A stretch of 57,460 bases of DNA from DAIPJH01 sp036770365 (GCA_036770365.1 DAIPJH010000012.1:1-57460); one strand, 5' to 3'. Shown: positions 41,632-51,744, numbered from the stretch's first letter. The notes: generated by a model not told the origin, from the sequence alone. Numbers and translations are program-made.

Positions 41632-44127
41632 CTAAAGCGAAACACTTTGGGATGGGGCATGGTGTATTTTTCCGTGATAAACAATGTTAGCACCAAGAGA
41701 TAAATCTTTCTCACGAGTTGCAACAACAAACTGTGCTGTACGCAAATCATACATAGAAACCACCCCATCCAATACAAAAACATGCTCTGTCGTTTTTGGA
41801 AAGTCTGCCCACTCACGTTCATTATGCCCTGTTTGCGTGTGTCCTAAATGCACAGCTTCAATCGCAGGGTTAGCTTTCATGGCACGAACAGCTGCTTCTT
41901 TCAAAAATGGCATGCATAATTTATTTGCCTCGTGATTACGCTCCCATGCATTGAATGCTAATGCATTACTCCCACCTTCATGTCCTTTTGTAATAGCCCT
42001 TAACACGGACACTTTCGCAACAATCTTATCATTTTCGGGATCAATACGCCCTTCTTTCTTTTTCAAAATCACATATAGCCCGACGTTCGGGTTCAGCATA
42101 TGTGACCTTGCTAATGTCGAATCAGGCCCAGTACATACCGAAGAAATGAAATGTGGAATCACTAAACCACGTAAATCATCTTTAGGTAATTTCACCATAT
42201 AATAATGTGAATCACCCAAATCCTTACCATCGATTACCCCAATATCAGGAATATAGTCTGAAATAAGCTCCCCTCGGTCACGTCTATGTTGTAAAGTTAA
42301 AAAGCTATGTTTGCACTGATCCCCCAGCGTCTTTGAAACGCCCCATTTAGTACAAAAACGCTCAATCTCTGGCACATCCACCATCGTAGCCAAATCTGGA
42401 ACGTTTAATACATTAACCTGTTGCTGCCACTGTACCAAAGAAGATAAGGTGCTTTTAGAAAACTCCCACGAGACATCATCTTCTTGCATCATTTTTTGAT
42501 TATGCAACGCAAACTGTTCTTCAATTTGCGGAGCGAAGGACAAAAACTTAGCTGCCTTCTCGCCATATTTATCCATAAACTGCCGCCACGCAGCAACATC
42601 CCAATTAAGAGACTGCGGCAAATAAAGTTTAGTTGCCTTATCAAAAGCATCTGCCTCGCCATTACCAGCATGACGATTAAAAACCTCATGCATATAGGCT
42701 TGTGCATCCTCCGCCGATGCAAATATCGTCGCCATGGCATAGGCTCTTTTTTCTGGATGCCCTAAATGATAATGATTACAGCCGATCATCATCCATGGTA
42801 TGAGCGCGTCATACACATCTGACTTAAACTCAGGATGCCCGTCTGGCACAACATGACTCAATAATAATGGCGTTAAAGGGTAAGGAAATCCATGATATTG
42901 TAGCGCAGGTATCTTAATCTCTATTGACCTAGACAATCGTTCTTCAACATCCTCAATACCTTGATCTGCCTCCCGTCTTTTCACAGGCACACGCTTATTG
43001 TGTTTGCCACCAACCAGAGGTCTTAATAAAGCAGCAACTCCCCCCTGCCCAGTATCACATGCCGCAAAGAAACCTTCTTTTATCATCTTTTTACGGGTTA
43101 ATTTATCTAAGAGCAGTGGCGGATGCCCTCTATGACGTGGTGCTGTTTGTTGCAAACAATAGTCCACAATCGGCTTACAACCATATTCACATGCCAACTT
43201 AAAAAGAGGAGGAATATTATGTACTTGATATTTCCCAATACCTTGTACTCCTTGCTCAAACATAGGCAGATTACCTTCCTTGATAGCAAGACGCAGCACA
43301 TCAAGACTGACAGAAGCAATGATAGAATTTTGTTTTCTAGCGGGTAAATAGTCAAGCAATGCACAACCCACCTGATAGTTTGATTGAAATGCCTGTTTTA
43401 TGGCGTAGTAATTGCCATAACTCAATATATGCTCTGCCGGCGGTGTCTTATCCGAATCCAAATACGCCAAAGCGTCCTCATACTGCCCATCTTTAAGATA
43501 AGTCAGGAACTTACGAACAAAAGGTGAGTTTCCATCTGCTTTTATCTTTTTTCCGTCAATATCGGCAAGCATCACTGCTTCGACAACACCTACGCCACCA
43601 ACTTTTTCTAAAACAGCAAGCCCATTATCCTCATTTAAAATTTGCTGCACGTCATCGGGTGTAAAATTAAAATCTTTTGCCGCCAATTTATCTATCAACA
43701 TGCCCTTCTTCGGGGCGGCAATCAAGACATCCTGAATTTCTGGATTTTGCCACAACGCATAGATAGCTTTTTTTGCACCTTCAGGATATGCTTCGCTTGA
43801 TTTATATTTGAGTTGGGCAAATTGCTGGCGATAATCACGATTACGTTGCGCACGCAATGAGGTTTTCACTTCTTTCGACATCCCCTCTTCCACAAAATGA
43901 CGATCACGATGGTCAAGGCGTGTCTCACTGACCAAATCTCCAATATCTTGTGCCGCAGGACGAGCTTTATCTATTAAAGATTGGAACAGCTCTCGGTGAG
44001 GATGAAGGCACAACTTCTCTTCATCAATAAGAGGCATCGTTGTTCCAGCTTCAACAAGAAACCCCTGATATTCTCGCGCAATAATAGGTTCACTATGACC
44101 ATCTCGCGTTATAACATAAGCAAACAT
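41632..44127 (-). CDS. Large effector-like protein with ankyrin-like middle
   Basis: 831 residues, not recognised as a whole. The middle (about 200-380) has helix-pair repeats of ankyrin character (LDVLRLAIKEGNLPMFEQGV, PPLFKLACEYGCKPIVDYCL). The C-terminal 200 residues contain alternating strands and helices (DSHYYMVKLPKDDLRGLVIP, VGLYVILKKKEGRID, FLKEAAVRAMKANPAIEAVH) that could be an acyltransferase-like fold; this is a guess. No signal peptide or membrane segments. Multi-domain soluble proteins with ankyrin-like repeats are common among effectors of host-associated bacteria. It stands alone with a terminator at its 3' end. Alternative: a cytoplasmic scaffold. Confidence 0.7.
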   Translation of the reverse strand: MFAYVITRDGHSEPIIAREYQGFLVEAGTTMPLIDEEKLCLHPHRELFQSLIDKARPAAQDIGDLVSETRLDHRDRHFVEEGMSKEVKTSLRAQRNRDYRQQFAQLKYKSSEAYPEGAKKAIYALWQNPEIQDVLIAAPKKGMLIDKLAAKDFNFTPDDVQQILNEDNGLAVLEKVGGVGVVEAVMLADIDGKKIKADGNSPFVRKFLTYLKDGQYEDALAYLDSDKTPPAEHILSYGNYYAIKQAFQSNYQVGCALLDYLPARKQNSIIASVSLDVLRLAIKEGNLPMFEQGVQGIGKYQVHNIPPLFKLACEYGCKPIVDYCLQQTAPRHRGHPPLLLDKLTRKKMIKEGFFAACDTGQGGVAALLRPLVGGKHNKRVPVKRREADQGIEDVEERLSRSIEIKIPALQYHGFPYPLTPLLLSHVVPDGHPEFKSDVYDALIPWMMIGCNHYHLGHPEKRAYAMATIFASAEDAQAYMHEVFNRHAGNGEADAFDKATKLYLPQSLNWDVAAWRQFMDKYGEKAAKFLSFAPQIEEQFALHNQKMMQEDDVSWEFSKSTLSSLVQWQQQVNVLNVPDLATMVDVPEIERFCTKWGVSKTLGDQCKHSFLTLQHRRDRGELISDYIPDIGVIDGKDLGDSHYYMVKLPKDDLRGLVIPHFISSVCTGPDSTLARSHMLNPNVGLYVILKKKEGRIDPENDKIVAKVSVLRAITKGHEGGSNALAFNAWERNHEANKLCMPFLKEAAVRAMKANPAIEAVHLGHTQTGHNEREWADFPKTTEHVFVLDGVVSMYDLRTAQFVVATREKDLSLGANIVYHGKIHHAPSQSVSL

Positions 44128-44258
44128 GCTTGTTCCTCACCCTGTCTCCAGCAAGAAATCTAACATAGAAACACATAGACAAATGTTAAACTTTGGTGAC
44201 AATTCAACGCACTACGGCCATTCCACTTTGAACGATACGTTCTTGTAAATGAAGGTAA

Positions 44259-45815
44259 CTACATCGCCTGACGCTTCAAGCGGCGACGCTCTACTGAAGA
44301 TGGAATTTTGAGTGCCGTGCGGTATTTTACCACCGTGCGGCGCGCAACATCAACCCCACGACGTTTCAATGCTTCTGCTATTGTGTCATCAGAAAGCACA
44401 TCATCCATTTTCTCACGTTCAATCATGTCTTTAATCATCTGCATCACTGAACGACTAGAAAAATCATCACCACCACGTGACGCATTCAGCGACGACGAAA
44501 AGAAATATTTAAGCTCAAACATTCCACGCGGCGTTGAAATATATTTATTTGTCGTCACACGACTAACAGAACTTTCATGTAACCCCACTTCAGGCGCATT
44601 TGCAACCTGTAGCAATGTAAGCGGCTTTAAATGATGAATACCATGCTGAAAAAAACCCTCTTGCTGACGCACGATCTCTGTAGAAACCTTGAGTAAGGTT
44701 TGCGCACGCTGATCTAAAGCACGCAACAACCAATTAGCATTTGCCAATTGTTCCGCCACAAATTTTTTATCCTCTTTCTCACGCGTACCACGCTGCCAGG
44801 TATTGCAATACTGTTTATTCAACAATACTTTGGGAAGCGCATCCATATTCAACTCAACACGCCAACTTGCCCCAACACGTCGCAATAACACATCAGGAAT
44901 GATGGACTCCACATGCGTATGCAAAAAGGCAGATGCAGGATAAGGGTTCAGTGTACGCAACTCGGTCATCATATCACGTAAATCTTCTTCATCCACTTTA
45001 CATAAACGCATCAATTTTTTTGCTTCACCATCAGCAATCAAGGGAAGATTTTTCAATAGTATCTGCATAGCAGGATCAAGCCGATCGCGCTCTTTTAACT
45101 GCAACGCCAAACATTCTGCCAGATCACGCGCTGCCACCCCAACAGGATCACATTCCTGCAAGCGCAAAATCACTTTTTCTACCTGCGCAGGCGCACACCC
45201 AAACAAGGTAGCAAGATGCTCATTGGTTTCACGTAAATATCCTTGCTCGTCAAGCATATCAACAAGATAGGATGCCATCATCTGCTCGGCACTATCAGAA
45301 AAATCCAGCACCACCTGCTCTAATAAATGATCACGCAATGTTTTGTTTTCACTATGCCGCTGTTCTAAAGCATCAGAGAGGAAATCGTTATCTCCACCCA
45401 CACCCATGCCCCCACCATGATACGATTCACCGTAACTTTCTTGATAGGATGCTTCCGTGTGTCCATCGGCACTATCGCCCGCCTCTCCCCACATCGCATC
45501 ATCGCCTGTATCAAGCGCACGCGTTGCCTCAAAGGAATCACCAGACATATCCACGCTATCACGTAATGAAGAGGAAGAACCATCATCGTGATCTTCAAAC
45601 ACACTCTCCGCACGCGCCTCTCCCTCAACAACAGCATCCGCAGCAGGGGCGTCCCCATCTCCATCTTCAACACTTAATAAGGGATTTTTTTCAACTTCCT
45701 CGGCAATAAACTCAGCCAGCTCCGCAGCAGAATACTGCAAAAGTTTGATAGATTGTTGCAATTGTTGGGTCATCACCAACGATTGGCTCATCCGATGTTC
45801 AAGCGACTGCTTCAT
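44259..45815 (-). CDS. rpoN: RNA polymerase sigma-54 factor
   Basis: Recognises -24/-12 promoters and needs an AAA activator. 518 residues: region I Q-rich (SLVMTQQLQQSIKLLQYS), an acidic region II (about 60-150, rich in Asp, Glu, Ser, Gly), the core-binding domain, and the RpoN box ARRTVVKYRTALKIPS near the C-terminus. ATG at 45815 fits family starts; a TTG at 45866 is possible. A near-perfect sigma-54 site lies upstream at 45884-45899, which suggests self-control. The usual downstream genes hpf and ptsN are not here. Confidence 0.95.
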   Translation of the reverse strand: MKQSLEHRMSQSLVMTQQLQQSIKLLQYSAAELAEFIAEEVEKNPLLSVEDGDGDAPAADAVVEGEARAESVFEDHDDGSSSSLRDSVDMSGDSFEATRALDTGDDAMWGEAGDSADGHTEASYQESYGESYHGGGMGVGGDNDFLSDALEQRHSENKTLRDHLLEQVVLDFSDSAEQMMASYLVDMLDEQGYLRETNEHLATLFGCAPAQVEKVILRLQECDPVGVAARDLAECLALQLKERDRLDPAMQILLKNLPLIADGEAKKLMRLCKVDEEDLRDMMTELRTLNPYPASAFLHTHVESIIPDVLLRRVGASWRVELNMDALPKVLLNKQYCNTWQRGTREKEDKKFVAEQLANANWLLRALDQRAQTLLKVSTEIVRQQEGFFQHGIHHLKPLTLLQVANAPEVGLHESSVSRVTTNKYISTPRGMFELKYFFSSSLNASRGGDDFSSRSVMQMIKDMIEREKMDDVLSDDTIAEALKRRGVDVARRTVVKYRTALKIPSSVERRRLKRQAM

Positions 45816-45883
45816 ATCCGACCACAAGTAAAACTTACTTTGGTCATTATCCTTCGGACACCCCAAAAGGGCAAGTCAATTCA

Positions 45884-45899
45884 TGCAATAAACGCGCCA
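45884..45899 (-). promoter_or_regulatory. Probable sigma-54 promoter of rpoN
   Basis: On the minus strand: TGGCGCGTTTATTGCA, one mismatch to TGGCACG-N4-TTGCW, with the invariant GG and GC and correct ten-base spacing. Transcription would start near 45873, 58 bases before the rpoN ATG. It lies in the gap after the histidine kinase gene. Confidence 0.7.
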
Positions 45900-45934
45900 A
45901 TAAGTATTTATCTCACGCTGCGTGGCACAAAACC

Positions 45935-47446
45935 TTAACTATACCCGCCAACATCCGTGGTAACATCCACCACCTCTTCATGCACATAACACAGCTTGGG
46001 TAGCGTAAAATGAAATACCGCACCTTTGTCACTCGCTATATTTTCTGCCCAGATACGCCCACGATGTGCTTCTACGATCTGACGACAAATAGAAAGCCCT
46101 AATCCTGTGCCACCTGCGGCCGCATTGGTTTTGCTACTTTGCACGAATTTATCAAAGATGCGCTCCAGCTCACCTTGGGGAATCCCACGCCCTTCATCCA
46201 TAATAGAACATTGAATCATAGGAATACCGGCTGTTTTAATAAGTTCAGGCTCAATGATTTTCACCGTCACAGTACTTTTTTCTGGTGTATAACGAATCGC
46301 ATTCGCTAAAATATTCACCACGACCTGAATCATACGATACGTGTCAAAACACGCAATCATCTCTGATTTTTCAGCTTCTAATTTAAACTTGATAGCTTTC
46401 TTCTTAAATAAAGAATCAAGCTCACCTTGCGACTGGCGCACCACCAGTGTAAAATCCCCTTCCGCAAAATCATACTTCATCTTACCCGATTCCATTTTAG
46501 AAATATCAAGTAAATTATTGATAAGAATCAGAAGCCTATTGCCAGACGTTTGAATATTCTTTAAATATTTGTAAGATCGATCATCTTGCCATTTTTCTTT
46601 ATACAAACGCTTGGTTGCCATATTACAATAATTTAAAATTGCATGCATAGGCGTCCGTAATTCATGGGACATATTCGACAAAAACTCGGTCTTCACCCGC
46701 GCCAGCTCTTCTGCGCTTTGATACGCCAACCTCAACTCTTCCATTTGACGCTCTACCGCAATAGCATGATCGATATTTTGTTTACGCCGCTTTTCCACCG
46801 CATCCATCAATGCCTGCACCTCATAAGTCGTCGTCTTAGGGGCTTGCCACACAGCATCATCTTTGTCTTCAAGTAAAAACTGAGTCAACTCCTCTACAGG
46901 CTGCAAAGACCTTCGCGTCACATGAATAATAAAATAAATCATAATACTAAAAAGTACAAAACCCACCACAAGCATGATTTGAGATGCACGTCGCTGCAAT
47001 CCATCGGCCACCGCATTGTTATAATAAATAAGCAAGGTTGCTATCTTCTTTGCCTCACCACCATCACCATATATCACATCGCGCTCTAGCACATGCGCGG
47101 CCTCTGTTTCCTCTACGGCTTTCGAAGAACCTTCATGCACATGCAGGACATCTGATTTTTTAACAACCAAAATATCCTGATTCGGTTCTTTTAATTCTAC
47201 TTTTAAAATATCTTTATCTGTGAGTATGGAGCGAAGATTTACTTTCACATTTTCACGATCAAGATTCCACACATGCCCACTAATCGAAGATGCCGTAGTT
47301 TTTGCCACGAACTCTATCTTATCTTTAACAAGATAATCTTTTGTATAAGAAAAATAATAATACGATAACGCAAGCAGCGTCACCACCACTACCCCCGCCC
47401 CTGTGGCAAGGATCTTTGCAATTTTATCAGATAAACGCTGCTTCAT
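45935..47446 (-). CDS. Membrane sensor histidine kinase
   Basis: 503 residues. Transmembrane helices at about 13-33 and 155-175 enclose a periplasmic domain of 120 residues; then a HAMP-like linker, HisKA (SNMSHELRTPMHAILN, His261) and HATPase (NILANAIRYTPEK, DEGRGIPQGELERIFDKF, GGTGLGLSICRQIVEAHRG). It is complete and should autophosphorylate. No response regulator is adjacent, so it is an orphan kinase. Its ATG overlaps the stop of the upstream binding-protein gene (TAATG), which suggests the binding protein supplies the signal. Confidence 0.93.
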   Translation of the reverse strand: MKQRLSDKIAKILATGAGVVVVTLLALSYYYFSYTKDYLVKDKIEFVAKTTASSISGHVWNLDRENVKVNLRSILTDKDILKVELKEPNQDILVVKKSDVLHVHEGSSKAVEETEAAHVLERDVIYGDGGEAKKIATLLIYYNNAVADGLQRRASQIMLVVGFVLFSIMIYFIIHVTRRSLQPVEELTQFLLEDKDDAVWQAPKTTTYEVQALMDAVEKRRKQNIDHAIAVERQMEELRLAYQSAEELARVKTEFLSNMSHELRTPMHAILNYCNMATKRLYKEKWQDDRSYKYLKNIQTSGNRLLILINNLLDISKMESGKMKYDFAEGDFTLVVRQSQGELDSLFKKKAIKFKLEAEKSEMIACFDTYRMIQVVVNILANAIRYTPEKSTVTVKIIEPELIKTAGIPMIQCSIMDEGRGIPQGELERIFDKFVQSSKTNAAAGGTGLGLSICRQIVEAHRGRIWAENIASDKGAVFHFTLPKLCYVHEEVVDVTTDVGGYS

Positions 47447-48318
47447 TATTTTTTCTCATCCGACTTGGCGTTGGATTTTTTTTGCCAGTCTTCAACGCCA
47501 TAATGACGTAGAATTTCTTGTAACGCACCAGTTCTCCTCAAATTTTCCATGCCTACCTCAAGTTTTTGTGCATATTCTTTTGACCGCGAGTTAACAGGAG
47601 AAAACGCCACATACAAACTTTCTTCCTCACGACGCTTTTCCAAAGACGTAACGTTCCCAGCCGCGACCACATCTAGCGGAAGCTTCTTTTTTGCAAAATA
47701 ATCCCGTATTACGTTCTCATCTTCAATAAACACATCAATACGCCCAGCTTTAAGTTTGCGAAGATTCAATTCAAGAGCATTATCGCCCCCCAATAACTGC
47801 AACGCCATTTTGTCTGATTGATGCGTTTGAATAAAATTAGCAATATCAGAACCATAATAATAATCGGCAATTGCGCCCACGCGCTTACCAGCCAAACTTG
47901 CAACACCCGTATATTTCCAACCATTGCCACGGACGACCCACGCCTTTGACAAAGACATTGCCTGAGGATTATGCGGAAAAACAAAATCAGGAGCATCACC
48001 TTTTGCCGCACCGACAATCGCATGATATTCGCCTGCGCGGACACCATCTATAGCACGTGACCACGGAACGATCTTGTAATCCACACGAATTTTTGACGAT
48101 GCCAGTGCCGCACGTGCCAGATCAACCATCACACCATCTTTACCCTCTTCCTTACCACATGTATAAGGACACCAAGGATCAGCAACAACCGTGATAACAT
48201 CTTTAGTTTCACTATCACCATGTTTCACATCTTGCGCAAACGCAGAACCCCACACCGCGCTCATATACATGAACACAGCAACACTTAGAAGATATCTTCG
48301 ATACCCAACCATTTCCAT
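47446..48318 (-). CDS. Periplasmic solute-binding protein (SBP family 3)
   Basis: 290 residues with a signal peptide ending at GSAFAQD. The mature part follows the amino-acid-binding SBP_bac_3 fold: VVADPWCPYTCGKEEGKDG, MVDLARAALASSKIRVDYK, VPWSRAIDGVRAGEYHAIVG, LAGKRVGAIADYYYG, GRIDVFIEDENVIRDYFAKK. Such proteins bind amino acids or related solutes. No ABC permease is linked; instead it is translationally coupled to the histidine kinase, so it probably acts as an extracytoplasmic sensor. AAGG lies ten bases before the ATG. Confidence 0.88.
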   Translation of the reverse strand: MEMVGYRRYLLSVAVFMYMSAVWGSAFAQDVKHGDSETKDVITVVADPWCPYTCGKEEGKDGVMVDLARAALASSKIRVDYKIVPWSRAIDGVRAGEYHAIVGAAKGDAPDFVFPHNPQAMSLSKAWVVRGNGWKYTGVASLAGKRVGAIADYYYGSDIANFIQTHQSDKMALQLLGGDNALELNLRKLKAGRIDVFIEDENVIRDYFAKKKLPLDVVAAGNVTSLEKRREEESLYVAFSPVNSRSKEYAQKLEVGMENLRRTGALQEILRHYGVEDWQKKSNAKSDEKK

Positions 48319-48364
48319 ACAGTATTTACCTTCATGTCTCCCACATTCGGATAAAAAACCAATC

Positions 48365-49246
48365 CTAACCTAACAAACAATGCTTAATAACACGTAAAAG
48401 TTTACATCTTAGAAAAAACAATATGACACGCGCATCACACTGTTTTCTATCAAACAACACCAGATCTTTATTCTCCGCGAAGCTTTTTTTTGCGTACAAA
48501 CTCTCCATATCATTCAACATAAAAAACACATGATATTTACTTACCCCTGTAGAGGATTTACGCAAAGTTTCAAGAAAATTTATTATGAAGATTGAAGCAT
48601 TTCTTACGCTCTCAGAAGGCGTGACACCTGATAGCACCTCATCATAATGCACGCCATACGCTTGTAAAATCTCCTGCGGAAGAATGCATATATTGTACTG
48701 CAACAACACCCTAGACCACAGCAATAATTGCGCGCTGCAGCATGATTTCACAGCATTTTCATGTAACGACCCTACTCCACCATCTAAACGATGCAACATC
48801 ACCATCAACGGAGCAAATAGCTGCTGAGATCGCGCCACAAATTCAACCATATCGTGTGGCACACACCAATCAACCAACACTAATGGAGACATGACCAACG
48901 CACTCCATTCTTCATCAGAGAAGATGCCAGATTGCAACAATGGCTCTACCAACGCAAGTAAAGGATGTAAACTCGGCACGAATGGTTTTGCCATTAGAGC
49001 ATCACGCCACCACGCCAAACGAATATGTACCGCAAGCGGTTCTTTTGATAGAAACGGAGCGCGCATCACCTCACCATGCAACGCTAGCAATGCCCAAATC
49101 GCAGGACGTATTTTTCTAGGGCAAAACAATGACGCGGCGTAATGCAAATAATCACTTTGACGTAGATGCTCACGCAATGCGTCTATTTGTGTTGTCGTAT
49201 AACCAAAACAGTTAATCACACTAGCACGATCCAACTTACGCAGCAT
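48365..49246 (-). CDS. Phytoene/squalene synthase-like protein (NDUFAF6 type)
   Basis: 293 residues from ATG 49246 (a longer frame to 49285 overlaps the ABC gene more). The N-terminus, SDYLHYAASLFCPRKIRPAI then HGEVMRAP and IRLAWWRDAL, matches the trans-isoprenyl synthase relatives related to NDUFAF6. The aspartate-rich DxxxD prenyl-diphosphate motif of true synthases is absent, so a structural or assembly role is more likely than carotenoid or squalene synthesis. In alphaproteobacteria this gene often follows secDF-Mth938; here it follows an ABC ATPase gene, overlapping it by 11 bases. Confidence 0.75.
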   Translation of the reverse strand: MLRKLDRASVINCFGYTTTQIDALREHLRQSDYLHYAASLFCPRKIRPAIWALLALHGEVMRAPFLSKEPLAVHIRLAWWRDALMAKPFVPSLHPLLALVEPLLQSGIFSDEEWSALVMSPLVLVDWCVPHDMVEFVARSQQLFAPLMVMLHRLDGGVGSLHENAVKSCCSAQLLLWSRVLLQYNICILPQEILQAYGVHYDEVLSGVTPSESVRNASIFIINFLETLRKSSTGVSKYHVFFMLNDMESLYAKKSFAENKDLVLFDRKQCDARVILFFLRCKLLRVIKHCLLG

Positions 49247-50003
49247 GCAGATCAGCTTGCCCACCATCTGCTGCGTCCGCAGCATTGATTGCAGCTAAAA
49301 ACGCACGCTCTAAACTCACATCCTCTTGCTGTTCACGGAAACCATGCGGTGTCCCAACATACAACAACTTGCCACCATGAATAATACCGATACGGTCACA
49401 AATTTCATCAATATCAGACAAAATATGGGAACTAAAAAATAATGTTCGTCCCTCAGCCTTAAGACGTACCAGACGCTCCTTAAGCATAATCCGCGCCCTC
49501 GGATCAAGACCACTCATAGGCTCATCTAAAATAAGCAGCGGCGTATCCGCCATCAGCGCACCAATCAACCCCAACTTTTGCCCCATCCCCTTAGAATAAG
49601 CACCGATACGCTTATCAAGTGCCGCAGGGTCTAACGCCAAAGCCTCAGCCTCAATCACAGCTCGTGCATGGTCATAACTTTTACCATAATAAGATACTGA
49701 CAAAGAAAGATATTCTCGACCTTTCAAATAGCGCGAAGGCTGAAACTTCTCAGGAAGATATACAATATTTTTGCGCGCAGCTTCATCCAAGGTTGAAACC
49801 CCATACAAACAAATCTCACCACTATCTGCGACAATCAGATCCAAAATCGTTTTGATCAGAGTCGTCTTACCAATACCATTCAACCCGATCAACCCGAATA
49901 CCTCGCCATGTTCAAGCGAAAGTGATACATCTTGAAGCACTTTTTTATCCAAAAAAGCTTTATTCACACCGCTAACCCGCAACGGCACAACCACATCATT
50001 CAT
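49236..50003 (-). CDS. ABC transporter ATP-binding protein
   Basis: 255 residues with Walker A GLNGIGKTTLIK, signature AYSKGMGQKLGLIGAL, Walker B LLILDEPMSGLDP and the H-loop SSHILSDIDEICD. This is the CcmA/NatA-type ATPase that pairs with a separate permease, usually an exporter. No permease gene is next to it, so the partner is elsewhere or missing. GGGAG lies eight bases before the ATG. It overlaps the phytoene-synthase-like gene. Confidence 0.92.
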   Translation of the reverse strand: MNDVVVPLRVSGVNKAFLDKKVLQDVSLSLEHGEVFGLIGLNGIGKTTLIKTILDLIVADSGEICLYGVSTLDEAARKNIVYLPEKFQPSRYLKGREYLSLSVSYYGKSYDHARAVIEAEALALDPAALDKRIGAYSKGMGQKLGLIGALMADTPLLILDEPMSGLDPRARIMLKERLVRLKAEGRTLFFSSHILSDIDEICDRIGIIHGGKLLYVGTPHGFREQQEDVSLERAFLAAINAADAADGGQADLHAA

Positions 50004-50223
50004 TCTAGATCTCCCAATCTACACTGGACAACACCAGCTTTATCTGACGCACACCTCTATTGGTAGACGCACTCTATCGCAAGCACACCTGAATATCAAC
50101 AATATATAGTGGCATTTTCCGAATAGACACACCCCAAAAGACTAAACCTAGTCAACGGGGGAATGGTTTTTAACTGAAGAACCCTAAGAATTAATTAACA
50201 ATATTCATAAATATGATTGAAAT

Positions 50224-51432
50224 TTATGCCGCTTTTGGCAGATTAAGTGCTTCCACCCCTGGAAGAGACTTACCCTCTAACCACTCAAGAAACGCGCCTC
50301 CTGCAGTGGAAAGATAACTAAATCCATCGCGCAACCCCGCATGCGCAAGCGCAGCAACAGTATCCCCACCACCTGCCACACTTTTGAGCAAGCCTTCTTC
50401 TGTTGCCGCAGCAACAATACGCGCAAGCTGAGAGGTTGAGATATCAAATGGTGTGGTTTCAAATGCACCCACAGGCCCGTTCCATACCAAAGTTTTTGCT
50501 TTCGCAATCACCTCTGACCATGCAAAAATAGTTGCAGGTCCAACGTCCAATGCCATCGTCCCTTCAGGGATTTTACCTGCCGCAACAATACGGCATGGTA
50601 CATTTTTACCCAATGCCGTCGCCACCACCATATCTTTTGGCAACAAGATCTCACACCCACACGCCGCCGCACGCGTCAAAATACTAGTTGCAATGTCTTT
50701 CATATCATATTCACACAATGAATCACCCACGCTGATCCCTTGGGCATTCAAAAAAGTATTCGCCATTGCTCCACCAACAATAAGGTAGTCGACCTTTTCT
50801 ACCAAATTTTCGAGAAGCGCGAGTTTGGTCGACACTTTAGACCCCCCCACAACTGCCACCAAAGGACGCTCTGGCGCAAGGAACAATGCATTAAGCATTT
50901 CAATTTCCTGCTGCATCGCAAGCCCCACTACTGTAGGAAGATATTTAGGCAACCCTGCAATCGACGCATGCGCACGATGTGAACATGAAAACGCATCATT
51001 AACATAGACATCCCCAAGCTCTGCCATATCACGCGCAAAATGATCATCCCCCGTCTCTTCTTGCCAATGAAATCGTAGGTTCTCCATCAAAATCACTTCG
51101 CCAAACGGCGTTGCTTCAATCGCTTCTTTTGCAGCCGCACCCACACAATCCACGCCAAAACGCACAGGCGCACCAGTGATATAGTCAGCAAGCGCGTCCA
51201 CGAGCGGCGAAAGCGACATCGTCGGCTCATACTTTCCCTTAGGACGCCCAAAATGCGACAATAGCACCACACGTGCTTGATGTTTACGAAGATAGTCAAT
51301 AGTAGGAAGCACACGTTCAATCCGTGTGCCATCCGTCACTCTACCTGCATGCATCGGGACATTCAAATCCACACGAAGCAACACCGTTTTACCTTTAACA
51401 TCAATTGTATCTAACGTCTGATAGTTTGTCAT
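50224..51432 (-). CDS. pgk: Phosphoglycerate kinase
   Basis: Glycolytic enzyme interconverting 1,3-bisphosphoglycerate and ADP with 3-phosphoglycerate and ATP. 402 residues: VLLRVDLNVPMHAGRVTDGT, LSHFGRPKGKYEPTMSL, VAVVGGSKVSTKLALLENLV, LVWNGPVGAFETTPFD and SVAGGGDTVAAL are standard. It is a single gene here; gap and fba are not adjacent. Confidence 0.98.
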   Translation of the reverse strand: MTNYQTLDTIDVKGKTVLLRVDLNVPMHAGRVTDGTRIERVLPTIDYLRKHQARVVLLSHFGRPKGKYEPTMSLSPLVDALADYITGAPVRFGVDCVGAAAKEAIEATPFGEVILMENLRFHWQEETGDDHFARDMAELGDVYVNDAFSCSHRAHASIAGLPKYLPTVVGLAMQQEIEMLNALFLAPERPLVAVVGGSKVSTKLALLENLVEKVDYLIVGGAMANTFLNAQGISVGDSLCEYDMKDIATSILTRAAACGCEILLPKDMVVATALGKNVPCRIVAAGKIPEGTMALDVGPATIFAWSEVIAKAKTLVWNGPVGAFETTPFDISTSQLARIVAAATEEGLLKSVAGGGDTVAALAHAGLRDGFSYLSTAGGAFLEWLEGKSLPGVEALNLPKAA

Positions 51433-51744
51433 CGTACCTAATCTTCCACTTGCATCAGCAAGCCTAACTTTATTGGTTGTATATTTTTTTTAACTAAACC
51501 CAAGATAGTTATCATCAACAAAACAACAAAACCTTGAGATAAAGGACAAATCTTATAACATACCTCACCCCGACATGTCCAGAGTGTGACACGAAAAACA
51601 CGGCTTTTTTCTTTGCTTTTTCGTACGATGTAGTTTAAGAACTCATCACCTAAGGTGACATGAACGCAGCGCGTAATCATGCACCACCGCATGGCAAAAG
51701 AATGTTTTTATAACAACAAAATAATAGAGCCAAAGAGGCGAATC
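51433..51744. other. Divergent promoter region of pgk and hfq
   Basis: 312 bases without a gene of its own. It must contain promoters for both directions. Visible structure is limited to a short inverted repeat, TCACCT-A-AGGTGA (51646-51658), 87 bases before the hfq start, and T- or A-rich tracts. I cannot assign -35/-10 boxes with confidence. Confidence 0.6.

Noticed and set aside
48365..49246. Carotenoid or hopanoid synthesis gene
   Set aside because: The aspartate-rich DxxxD substrate motif is absent and no isoprenoid pathway genes are adjacent; it fits the NDUFAF6-like class better.
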